Origin: Mycoplasmopsis edwardii
GTDB taxonomy: Bacteria; Bacillota_I; Bacilli_A; Mycoplasmatales; Metamycoplasmataceae
Length of the DNA stretch: 64,000 nucleotides
Assembly: GCF_900476105.1 (NCBI RefSeq)
Contig: NZ_LS991951.1
Coordinates: forward strand, 248,001 to 312,000
Direction: 5' to 3'
Position 1 is the first letter of the stretch. Each line of letters begins with the position of its first letter. The notes under the pieces are model-generated. The model did no database searches. It was not told the origin of the DNA and saw nothing but the letters and a program-made list of their open reading frames with translations. The position numbers and the translations under genes are program-made. Below, in pieces: positions 54,501 through 64,000 of this stretch.

Positions 54501-57500
54501 AGAAGACTTATCAAGAATTATTGTTAACGCTTTAGAGAGTTTAGGAAACAAAGAATCATTCAATAAAATTATTGATTCATTAAGCAAGGCTCAAAAAGAC
54601 AAAATTACTCAATATATCCAGATTTCAGACTTAAAAGTTCTTTTAAACTTTGTTTTAGGAAATACTCATTTCCACTCAATTTTAGATAACTTAATTAAAA
54701 GGGTGTTTGACAACCTTTCAACACTTAATGATGTAACTTCATACTTTGATATTATTAAGAGAGTTTTAGCTATCTTAGACCTTGAAAGCCTTGAAACACA
54801 TGTTTTAGGATTAATGGAAGATATCTTATCTAGAAATGAAGTTAATGATTCAGTTTATAGATTATTAAAACAAACATTAGGTAACTTTGGTGTTAATACA
54901 AATGATGGGGGAATCGATGTCTTTATTAGAGACTTATCAAGAAACCTTGATACATTATTAAACCAAACAGATTTACTCAAACCAATCATTAAGAAATTCT
55001 TCGAAAAACTTAAACATGCTTCAAGAAGTAATAATAAAGAAAAGCTGATTAACACCCTTTCAACTATCTCAGTTGATATAGTAAAAATTATGAAAGATAA
55101 AGTCACAAGTGATCCAAAATCATTTGTTGACAATCTTTTAGAAATTCAATTTATTAAAGACAACAAACCAGCCCTTATCAAAACAATTGCACAATTATTA
55201 ATTGGACTTAAAGATAAAGGAACATTAAAAACAATTGCTTATGGTATTATTGACGATTTAAATCTTTCAGCAGATACACTTGAAGTGTTAGACAAAACAA
55301 CACTTAAAAAGTTAGTTGATATTGTTTTAAGTAAAGAAAACTTAAACAACTTAATTACAAACATAGTACCTGAATTATTGAATGATACAAACTGATTGAA
55401 TCACATTAATGATCCATTTAGATTGATTAAATCATTAATGGCTAAACCAAATGTTTTAAGATTAATTAAATCATTTATCAATACCTTTGTAGATGGTTTT
55501 GTTTCAGATCCCAAAACACCAGCTGTAATGTTAAGACTAGTTGAGAACTTCGCTAGAAAATACGACATTAACTTAAGAGGGTTTGACAAAACTATATTAA
55601 TTAGAAATGTAACAAATTCAATAATTCCGTTTGCTAAGGATATTGATTTATACCCAAGAATAATTGATATTGTTGCAGAACAAATTAAGGTTTCATTAAA
55701 TGTTAATGACCTTCTTGCAAATGTTAAGTTAAAATTATCAAAATCATTTGATTTAACAGATTACAAATATCTTAAAGCATTCTTAAACAGATTTTCATGA
55801 GTAACACAGAGCAAAAGTGAAGTTTCAGCTATTGCTTTAAGATTGTTTGATAAATTCATGGCTTCAGAAGAATGACAAGAAGTCCTTGTTAAACAAGTAT
55901 TAAAAGTACCTTTTGTAAGCAAATATGGTGTTAGAAATTCAGATATTAAATTAATACTTAAAGCACTTAAAGAAGCTCCGGCTTTTGAAACAGGTATTTT
56001 AATCATAATTACTCATATCCTAAATAACTGAGATACATTAAAAGAAGCAAATAGCTACTCAGAATTATTTGATAAATTAATCAATATCGAACCATTAACA
56101 AACACACTAAAAAGATTTGCTGAATACACAATTAAAACTGTGCTTGAAAGTAGAGATTTTTCACAAGTTGGTGCAAGAATATTTGTTACTGAAATCAATA
56201 AAACAAAATACAAAACATTATTAAAAGATATTACTAATCCAGAAAACTTAATTAGCAACATTTTCGGTATTATCTCTGTTGTTAACAAAAACCTTTCAAT
56301 ATCAGATAATATAATTGATGAAGTATTTAAAAAACTTCAAGCTAATGAAACAATTGATACAACACTTTTAACTAACTCACTTCAAACAACAATTAACAAA
56401 TTTATTAATAATCCAAGATTTGAAGCTAACTTAATTAACTTATTAAAAGAAATTGTTAAAACAGAAGGGATCAGAAATAATAAATCACAATTTGGAATTT
56501 TATTTAAAAATACTCTAAATCTTTTATTCAGTGAACTTAACCCTGGTCAACTAGTTTGACAATCATTTAACGATCAAATTAAAGCATTTATTAATGAAAA
56601 CTTTGTATCTGGTGAACAATTCGCAAATGTAATTAATGATTTTGCACAATTACCAGATCTTAGAGATCTTATAGGTAACTTAACAAATTACTTTATCGAC
56701 AATATTGATGACTTTAATGAAGTAACAACAATTTCTGGATTAATCAGAACATACTTTAGAAACCACGATAATGAAACATCATTTAAAAATAATTTAAAAC
56801 AAATTATTACTAAAGGATTAAGTAAAAATAACATTAAGTCATCATTAAGATCTATGTTAAATAAATTATTTAGATTCATTAATGTTCACAACAATCAACA
56901 TGCTGAACACTTAATCAATGTGATTTCAAATGATTTTGGTGACTTATTAAATAGATCAGGTGTATTTGATCAAACAATTAACATTTTAATTGAAGAAATT
57001 AAAAATAATGAAGGCATCAATGATGTTCTATCACATGCAAAAGATAGAATATTAAATGAATTAACACCTGCAAACTTCAACTTTATTAAGAAATTAGTTA
57101 ATGATCCATTAGTACAAAATAATAAAGAAAAAGTACTTTCAGTAGTATTAGAAGGTATTACAAACTTCTTGAATGATGAAACAAAAATTAGAAAAGTTAT
57201 TAATGACTTAAATCTTGCTAGTTTACTTGTAACAAACGAACAAGATTCACCAATTAACCTTGAATTAATTAATAATATGATTGTTCTCGCGATCAAAAAC
57301 CCAGATTTAAGAGATGCATTAAAAATTTCAATTAACGATTTTATTGAAAGAGCAAATGTTTATAATGAAAATCAAAGCTGATTAGGAGCATTAAATACAT
57401 TATTAAAAACACCTAAATCTGCAGAATTAAAAACTAAGTTTACAAGATGAATTAAAGCAACACTAACAAATCCAGATACACAATTAGTACAAGGTGCTGC

Positions 57501-58545
57501 ACAATTCTTAATTTCAAAATTAAGAAACTCAGGATTCATGTTAGAAACAGTTGGTGATGATCATAGATTATTATCAAACATTATTAATTCATTCTTTAGA
57601 ACACTTGCAGAACGTCCAGAGCTTAATACAATCATTGATAAAATCTATGAAAACATCAAAGCAATTGATTTTAGTAAAGGCGAAAGAGAAAATATTAAAT
57701 TAGTTAAAGATGCAATTTCAAATGGTGCCTTTAGCTTAATCTTAACAGAGGATAATAGAAATATTTCATTTAGTAAAGTTCTCTCACAATATGACTTTTT
57801 AAAATACATGCTTGATAGAATCGGTGATAATAATTATGTAACATTTATTACTAGATTATTTGAATCAAGTGATAGAAAACAAATGACAGGTATTTATGCA
57901 ACAATTAAAAACCAATTAATACCTGGATATAATTCATCTCACTCATCAAATGAAACATCTTCATCATCTAATAACGGTGGAGGTAGCCAATCAAGTGATT
58001 CATATGGTTTCACATTTGATGAAAGTATCTTTACAGTTGTAGAAAGAACCAAAAAGCTTATTTCATTACTATTTAGACCTATTTATAGAGACATGATATA
58101 TCAAGCTGCAAAGGGCAACTATAACTTTGATCAACCAAAAGCAAACATGCATTATAAAGCAATCTTCAGACTTTCAACTCTAATGTTATGATACGTACAT
58201 GATAAAGCAGTTAGTGGATTTAAGTTCTGAAATGGTACTTCATTAGACGTTGAAACAATCTTTGTTTCAGCACTTGATGATGCCTTCTTAACAGCAAAAG
58301 GATGATATCCAAACCAATTCAATTCACTTCCTAATTGAAAAAAACAAGTAATTGGGGCTGACTGAAGAGGGAACTATAATTGAGACTTCGTTGTGGGTAA
58401 TAGAAGTATCTCAACAAACTTAAGAAACTACTGAAAAGATCAATTATTCGCATATATTTACTATAGAAAAAATAACCTTGATCGTCACACAGGTAAAACA
58501 ATGACTGATGCATTATTAGATGCACTTAAAAAAGGTAGTTTTTAA
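48502..58545 (+). CDS. Giant lipoprotein with N-terminal SGNH/GDSL hydrolase domain
   Basis: One continuous code-4 frame of 3347 residues, checked across every TGA between the shorter standard-code frames. The signal peptide ends with a lipobox at Cys23 (VLTACNAPG). An SGNH esterase/lipase domain covers about residues 95-375: Ser106 in AFGDSLTAG, the Gly of NFAISGSRV, Asn213 in LGANDLFSL, and Asp358 and His360 in DIHPGTKG. From about 400 to 3100 the protein is a very long helical array rich in Leu, Asn, Lys, Phe and Ile, with recurrent units such as KxLVxxPxVxxNxxxI. A Ser/Asn/Gly linker near residue 3155 leads to a Trp-rich end domain. It probably sits on the surface as a long fibre and acts on lipids or esters. 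Confidence 0.88.
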
Positions 58546-58561
58546 TTAATAATCATAAGTT

Positions 58562-58596
58562 AAATGCCATATTTAAGTATGGCATTTTTCTTTTGT
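58562..58596 (+). terminator. Terminator of the giant lipoprotein gene
   Basis: AAATGCCATA / TATGGCATTT arms with a short loop are followed by T's. Confidence 0.85.
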
Positions 58597-58644
58597 TATA
58601 CCAAATTATTAAACTAGAAACTTTTTGTAAATTCCTTAATAATG

Positions 58645-58650
58645 TATAAT
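58645..58650 (+). promoter_or_regulatory. Probable -10 of the four-span membrane protein gene
   Basis: TATAAT lies 22 bases before the ATG at 58672, with TTTTTG about 17 bases upstream as a possible -35. Confidence 0.5.
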
Positions 58651-58671
58651 AAACGCATCGAATGGAGTTTT

Positions 58672-59136
58672 ATGAAAAGTTACAAACATATTCATTTTTC
58701 ACTAGCAGTTAACTTTGTTTTATCTATTTTCTTTATGCTATGAATTTTCTTATCATTAAGAGTTTCAGAATTGTACAATTCAAGTTTGCTATACAAAACA
58801 GTTTTACCAGTGTTTTTAGCTCTTTTATTAATTAACGAACTATTTAATTTACTTATTATTAAAAGTGATCTTAAATGATATAAAAGATTATTAATTATGC
58901 CTTATTGATTATTAAAAAATAAAAATCAAGTTAAGTTAAATGAAAATAAAAAGGTTCAAAAACTATTTGTATTTTTAAGTTTCTTAATTGGGCTAACAAT
59001 ATTAATTACTTATCTAGCGTTAGGGTTTCGAACAAGTAATTGAGAGTACTTAAATTTAATTTCTGCTGGTTTAATCCCATTAGTTATTTGACCAATTTCA
59101 CAACTTTTATTTTATAAATCAATTTTTAATAATTAA
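58672..59136 (+). CDS. Four-span membrane protein, unknown
   Basis: A 154-residue protein with four likely membrane spans (about residues 8-27, 40-64, 98-118 and 125-150) and a basic loop around residues 65-95. Seven TGA codons are Trp, so it is invisible under the standard code. GGAGTTTT precedes the ATG. It has its own promoter and a strong terminator on each side. I do not recognise the family. Confidence 0.75.
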
Positions 59137-59170
59137 AAAACAGACTTACTTTTACAAGTCTGTTTTTTAA
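59137..59170. terminator. Bidirectional terminator
   Basis: A long stem, AAAACAGACTT / AAGTCTGTTTT, has A- and T-runs on both sides and separates the plus-strand membrane gene from the convergent lipoprotein operon. Confidence 0.88.
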
Positions 59171-59962
59171 TTATTTTAATTTTAAGTATGCTCTAGCTGG
59201 TACACCAATTTCATAAATGAATTTATCAGCAAACTCTGTCAAAAGAGTTTGAGTGATATCGCTTAGCTTTGGATTAATATATCTTTGAATAATTAAGAAT
59301 TCTTGTTCAGAACTAATTGCGCGAGGAGTTACATTTGTTGCATTTAAAAAGTAAATAATTTCTGAATCAACATTAATTTTTCCATCAACTAAATAAAGTC
59401 TAAAGAGCATTTTATTAAACGCTACATAAACAGATTTATTACCATCTTTTTCAGATGTAAATGGTTTGGATACACCACTTGCTAAAGTAAAGACTTTAAC
59501 GGTACTTGGGAATGTGATATGAGCATGTTGCACAGCTTTTTCATCTTGAATTTTAACAAGACCAATACTGTGTTTATAAAGAGGATTATAAGCTGCGTTT
59601 TCTGACTCAGGGTGTAAATATCATTTATTATTAGGTATTTGTGCTACGTTAAATAATTTTGCATTCGCAATTAATAATGCTCAATTTTTTTGAAGTAATT
59701 TTTGAAACTCTTTATTATATGAAGGTGAACTAATATCAAGTTTATTAAACTCATCTTTAAATTCACTTCATTTTAAGCCATTTTGGTTAACCGTTACATT
59801 AAAGTCTGTTATATCAAAAGCTTTTAAAACCATTTTAACATTTGTGTCTTGCTCAAGGTTTTCATCTTTTCCTTTTACTTCTTGTTTTTCATTAGAACAA
59901 GAAGTAACAAAAACAATAGGTGCAGCTACAAATGAACTTAGTGATCAAAGTAATTTTTTCAT
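59171..59962 (-). CDS. Lipoprotein with aromatic motif, copy D (last of operon)
   Basis: A 263-residue lipoprotein with Cys22 (VFVTSCSNE). The short motif QKNWALLIANAKLF at residues 91-104 matches the NW-x-x-x-L-x-N pattern of the three upstream lipoproteins; the hydrophobic end of the motif is weaker here. The C-terminal half is mixed sheet and helix. It is the last gene of the ABC-lipoprotein operon, one base after the stop of the preceding gene, with AAGGA before its ATG. Product names such as aromatic motif membrane protein exist for similar mycoplasma proteins, but I cannot confirm membership. Confidence 0.78.
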
Positions 59963-59963
59963 A

Positions 59964-60956
59964 TTATTCCTTTACATTTACTAATGTATATCTAAATTCT
60001 TTTTTACCATATTCATCAGCAAAAATTGTTTTTCTAGTTACACTAGCTCTACGATAATTAGGGTCACCTCATTCTCTTGCTATTTCAATATATTTTTTAA
60101 GATCAAATTCTGCAAGTTTATCAGGACTTTTAATTAGTTTTGGGTATGAGTATAATCAACTATGTAAATTAGGTTTTAAGCTTGTTGAAATGGTATTCAA
60201 TGTTTCATTACCAGCGACTTGGAATCATAAAATTCTTCCGTCTTTAGTTAACATAAAAATACGATCTTGGTATAGATATTCATCCACCTTATTTGGATCT
60301 TTTTCATCTTCGTCATCATAATCATCACTTTTTTCATAACTATATCTTTGGATAACAAAGTCGATGATCTCATTACTTTCAGGGTTATAAAAGTCATTAA
60401 ATACTTTTTTGTTTGATTCAATTTCATCGATGATTTCCTTGTTTTCTAAAATATCAGTCGCAACGTCTGGGAATTGAATAAAAACAAATCTATCAAGATG
60501 GAATAAAAAGAATAATCAGTTTTCATTATAAAGTGTTTTTAATGTTTCACTACCTGAACTAACTAAATAGTTTTTAGTTGAAATGTACTTAAATGTTTTA
60601 AAATCAAAATATGATTCACCTTTATCGTATGGGAAAACAATATTGTTTGCATATCTTAAGGCTTCTTTAATTTCTTTGAAATATTCTTCACCAAGTGCTT
60701 TTTGCGATTTAATATATTTATCTTTTGTTTCTTTATCTTTAAAAACAGCATTTAATATTGCGTTGATGTGAGGTCTTTGTAAAAATAAATCTCATTTTTC
60801 ATTAACGCTTTTATCTTTATAATCAACAACAGATTTTAAGCTTTCAAGTTGTTTATCCTTTGTTGAATAATCATTTAAATTGTGTGAACAAGAAACGACT
60901 AAAGCTAAAGGAATAGTTGCAGAAAATGTTAATAGTTTTTTAAAAAGTTTTTTCAT
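59964..60956 (-). CDS. Lipoprotein with aromatic motif, copy C
   Basis: A 330-residue lipoprotein with Cys23 (LVVSCSHNL). After a charged helical part, the motif YNENWLFFLFHLDRFVFIQF appears near residues 138-157. An acidic patch (KSDDYDDEDEKDPN) follows, then TKDGRILWFQVAGN. It lies nine bases below the stop of copy B, with GGAGCG before its ATG. The relation to its neighbours is seen in the shared motif and position rather than overall identity. Confidence 0.8.
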
Positions 60957-60965
60957 AACGCTCCT

Positions 60966-61793
60966 TTATTTTAGTGTTGGGAAAACAAAAGATGGCGAAC
61001 CATATTTTTGGTTTTTTACCATAACTTCTTCAAAGTCTTGTTTTCCTGTTTCATATCCATGTATAAATAATTGGTGCACAACCTCTGATATTAATGCAAG
61101 AGAAATTGTTATAGCACTTGAATGTGCAAAATATCAATTAAGTGGTCTAAATGAAATTTGAGGATCTCCATCTTTTCCTTTTAGGTTGCTAATTACAATT
61201 CTAAACACAAGTTTATTTTTCTTAACATAATAAACAGTTGCATCACCTAATTCTTGAGCCTCGTTACCTTCTCTAATTTCATCTAAATATGAATTGTCAA
61301 ATTTAATCGCTTTATGACCTTCTTTGAATTGAACTTTTTGTTTATATTCTTCTGAAGTTGAGTAATTTTTCGACAAGTCTTTTGTAATATATTCAATAAA
61401 GTTAAATTGTAATTTATCTAAGTTAGTTAAGATAAAGTATCAGTTTTTATTGAAGAATTCATGTTGAGCGCTTGCGTATGTTTTTTTATCATCCGTTGTT
61501 TTAAAACCTTCAGAAATAACTTGGAATTCTTTGAGTATTTCATCAGCATCGTTTTTTTGTTGATTTACATATTCGACTATTTTGACATTATCATTTTTAA
61601 AAGTATCACTTAAGATTTTTTTAAGAATCTCTGATGTAGTTTTTTCTTTATTAGTTTCATTTACACTTTTAACAACATCTTCATCACCGATTAATGAATT
61701 AAGTTCGCCTTGCTTTTCATAATTTGCACAAGAAACACTAACAATAGGCATCATAGATAATGATGCAAAAATTCATTTAAGCTTATTTTTCAT
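60966..61793 (-). CDS. Lipoprotein with aromatic motif, copy B
   Basis: A 275-residue lipoprotein with Cys22 (IVSVSCANY). The motif FFNKNWYFILTNLDKLQF lies near residues 115-132. The protein ends with YVKKNKLVFRIVISNLKG and a hydrophobic helix (SSAITISLALISEVVHQLF). Its ATG lies inside the 3' end of copy A, an 11-base overlap, so translation is coupled. The signal peptide is unusually Met-rich (SLSMMPIV). Confidence 0.8.
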
Positions 61794-63000
61794 CTATGTA
61801 ACCTCATGTGTATCTTTTTATTTCATTATCTGAATTTGCTTTATTAAACTCATTTGTTGCGTAATAAAATGAGTTCATATAACTATTTTCATTGTAAATT
61901 GTTAAGTAGTTTTTATCTCTAAATGAAGGTGTAAATCTGTTTTGAATATCTTCTTTACTATTTGTGATTTGATTTTGCTTTTCTTGTAATTTTGCTTTTA
62001 ATTCTTCTAATGTTAAGTTTTTATATTCATTATCTTCATCTTCATCTTCTACATCGGTATTACTTGATTCATTAGATGAAGGATTTTCTTTGATTTTAAT
62101 TCATTTTTCAATTTCTTTAATCTCTAACTCAATATCTTCAAGATCATTTAAGTTTTCTTGATAATCCAAAGTGAGTTTTAAAAAGTATTTTCTACCTTGC
62201 GAAATTAAGCTTGCTAAGCTTTTAGCAACTTCTTCAACATTACTTAATTGATTTTTAAAACTAAAAATATCACCTGTAACTAAAATTTGAGTTTCGTTAT
62301 TAGCGATTTCATATAAGAAAAACGGTAATAATGCATAATTATTATTTTCACTCTTAAGAACTACAAATTGAATTCTTAAATTATTATATTCATCACTTTT
62401 AAGTCTTTCAATTATGTGAGATTTAGTGATTTGAATGATTGAATAATTTTCAAATGTTTTTAAAAGTCGTTTTTCTTTTTGAACTTTTTTAAAGATTTCT
62501 TGATCTGTAAGATCTTTTTTCTTTTCAATATTTCTATAATCTTTGAATAAACTATTTCAGTTATTAAAGATAAATGTGAAGTTTTTAATGTTTTCTAAGT
62601 ATCATAATCATTTTTGAGATAAAGTTTCTTCAACTATGTATGATGATCTAATTGCTTGTTTTAAGGTGAACTCTGTAGCAACATTTCCGTCAGTTACCCT
62701 AGGTATAAATAAAGGTGCAAATGTTAAGGAAATATTAAGTTCATTATAGAATTTTTTATCAATTGATAATTGTTGGTTATAAAATTCATTTTCTGAATTT
62801 GAATTATTCTTAAAGAATGTTTGTGATGTAAATTCCTTTAGTATTGGGTTAACTTTATTATCTTCTCTTATTAAACTTGCATAAGGGCTTTTTGCTTCTT
62901 GACTTTCATGATAATTTTTAGATGTTGAGCAAGAAACTAAAACGCCTGAAGTTGTAACAAATGAAGCTAATAATAAACTAGTTTTTAATAACTTTTTCAT
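61783..63000 (-). CDS. Lipoprotein with aromatic motif, copy A
   Basis: A 405-residue lipoprotein with Cys24 (GVLVSCSTS). The motif SQKWLWYLENIKNFTFIF lies at about residues 128-145, with four Trp coded by TGA. A charged coiled-coil stretch runs from about 270 to 350 and includes an acidic run (DVEDEDEDNEYK). The gene starts 23 bases inside the end of the ABC ATPase gene, which ties the lipoproteins to that transporter. Confidence 0.82.
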
Positions 63001-63688
63001 AGAATAAATCTTCTAAACTCTTTTGTTTTGGTCCAGAATAAACGATGTGACCTTTGTGAATTAAAGTTAAAGAATCTACATATTTATCTATTTCACTTAA
63101 GATGTGTGAACTAATAAAAATTGTTTTACCTTGTTCATTAAGTTTTTTAAGTAATGAGAATAATTGATATCTACCAGTTGGATCTAAGTTTGCAGCTGGT
63201 TCATCTAAAATAATAATTTCCGGGTCATTTAAAAGAGCTTGAATTAATAATATTTTTTTCTTTTGACCTGAAGAAAAGTTGTATGGCTTTTTATTTTTTA
63301 AGTTTTCAATATCAAATTCTTTTAACATTTCATTAATCTTGTTTTCTAACTCTTTCTTGTTTTGTCCTGTTAAAAGCCCGAGATATTTTAAATACTCAAA
63401 TACTGTGATTTCTTTTGGGAAAATTGCATTTTCAGGAATATATCCTAATGATGCTCTACTTTTTTCATTTTTGATGTTGTGACCATTTAAAATAATTTCA
63501 CCATCATAGTTGATATATGAGCTAATAATACTTTTAATTGTAGTGGTTTTTCCTGCACCATTTTCACCAATAAATGCATGAAAAGAACCTTTTTGAACAG
63601 CAAAGTTTAAGTCAAAAATACCGGTTTGTTCTTTATTGTTTTTATATATTTTTGAGAGGTTTTTGATTTCTAAAATATTATTATTCAT
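62978..63688 (-). CDS. ABC transporter ATP-binding protein, export type
   Basis: A 236-residue stand-alone ATPase with Walker A GENGAGKTTT near residue 40, Q-loop LGYIPEN, signature FSSGQKKKILL, Walker B EIIILDEPAANLDP and switch His in FISSHILSEIDKY. The SSGQKKK signature and Pro-Glu Q-loop place it with ATPases of ABC-2 type exporters (BcrA/NatA/YhaQ group). It shares one base with the stop of the upstream membrane gene and overlaps the first lipoprotein gene. Confidence 0.93.
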   Translation of the reverse strand: MNNNILEIKNLSKIYKNNKEQTGIFDLNFAVQKGSFHAFIGENGAGKTTTIKSIISSYINYDGEIILNGHNIKNEKSRASLGYIPENAIFPKEITVFEYLKYLGLLTGQNKKELENKINEMLKEFDIENLKNKKPYNFSSGQKKKILLIQALLNDPEIIILDEPAANLDPTGRYQLFSLLKKLNEQGKTIFISSHILSEIDKYVDSLTLIHKGHIVYSGPKQKSLEDLFYEKVIKN

Positions 63689-64000
63689 TATCTATAATCC
63701 TTTTTGTAGTATAGTTTGTTATTTAATAGAACAAAAACTGTTCCAAGTGCTATTCAAATTAAGAAGTAATAGTTTTTATCAACTGTTTGAGTTTTGTTTC
63801 TTGAAATTTGTCATACTTGATCAAGTGGCTGGAATAAATAGTTATCTGATTTTTGTAAGTCATATCTAATGATTACTTTTCTATCACTTTTATCTTCGTC
63901 TCTTTCGCTAGGAATAACTTGAATTTCTTGCTTTGCTGTATATGATCCATAACCACCAATGTTGTATCTGAAATCATCTATTAAAATGTTATATGAATGA
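63688..64000 (-). CDS. ABC-associated membrane protein, C-terminal end
   Basis: The 3' end of a gene whose start is beyond the window; 103 residues are visible. They comprise an extracytoplasmic-looking soluble part (GGYGSYTAKQEIQVIPSERD) and a final membrane helix (NYYFLIWIALGTVFVLLNN) with a basic cytoplasmic tail. The stop overlaps the ATPase ATG by one base (TAATG), so it is probably the permease partner of the exporter or a related membrane subunit. Confidence 0.7.

Noticed and set aside
48502-58545. Reading this region as a dozen separate short genes
   Set aside because: All pieces are in one frame, separated only by TGA, and no TAA or TAG occurs in that frame across the gaps.

Overview
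The window is AT-rich DNA (roughly 70% A+T by eye) from a mycoplasma. UGA must be read as tryptophan: nearly every large gene is broken by in-frame TGA under the standard code and is continuous under code 4. The gene set fits a sugar-fermenting Hominis-group mollicute such as Mycoplasmopsis or Metamycoplasma: acetyl-CoA fermentation genes, DUF31 proteases, many lipoproteins, a KtrAB pair and a short dcw cluster without peptidoglycan genes. The species cannot be fixed from the sequence alone. All coordinates below were rebuilt under code 4.

Bases 1-6880 (+) hold central energy metabolism: the end of pta, nox and the pyruvate dehydrogenase operon pdhABCD. The lipoyl domain sits on E3 (PdhD), while E2 (PdhC) has none. 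Bases 6929-9828 (-) are a UgpC/A/E-like carbohydrate ABC transporter. Bases 9954-12831 (-) are an operon of a small unknown protein, lipoate ligase, an alpha/beta hydrolase and a CoaX-like kinase; the ligase and kinase could supply the lipoyl and CoA chemistry of the PDH complex.

Bases 12928-17782 are a divergent amino-sugar locus: a PTS EIICB with a small membrane partner on the minus strand, and murQ-nagA-nagB on the plus strand, around a perfect palindrome. Together they would import a sugar such as GlcNAc or MurNAc and convert it to fructose-6-phosphate. A decayed hsdR follows, then a 1798-residue DUF31 serine protease.

Bases 24764-30742 are housekeeping: rplK-rplA, gyrA, trmB and an M42 aminopeptidase. 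Bases 30791-37363 are accessory and decaying: an IS3-type transposase remnant abutting a broken uvrA fragment, a family of membrane proteins with a shared IWGxH motif, a repeated hairpin and a lipoprotein. Bases 37504-41840 (-) carry rmuC, an unknown protein and a DUF31 lipoprotein protease.

Bases 42101-48273 (+) hold small membrane proteins, ktrB-ktrA and mraZ-rsmH-(FtsA-like), with no ftsZ following. Bases 48502-58545 are one open frame for a 3347-residue lipoprotein with an N-terminal SGNH/GDSL hydrolase domain and a very long helical repeat-like region. The window ends with a minus-strand operon (59171-64000) in which an ABC ATPase and the end of a membrane component are followed by four overlapping or nearly touching lipoprotein genes that share a tryptophan-rich motif. 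This looks like a surface or export system of unknown function and, with the giant lipoprotein and the IWGxH family, is the least explained part of the window. I saw no tRNA, rRNA or CRISPR array.
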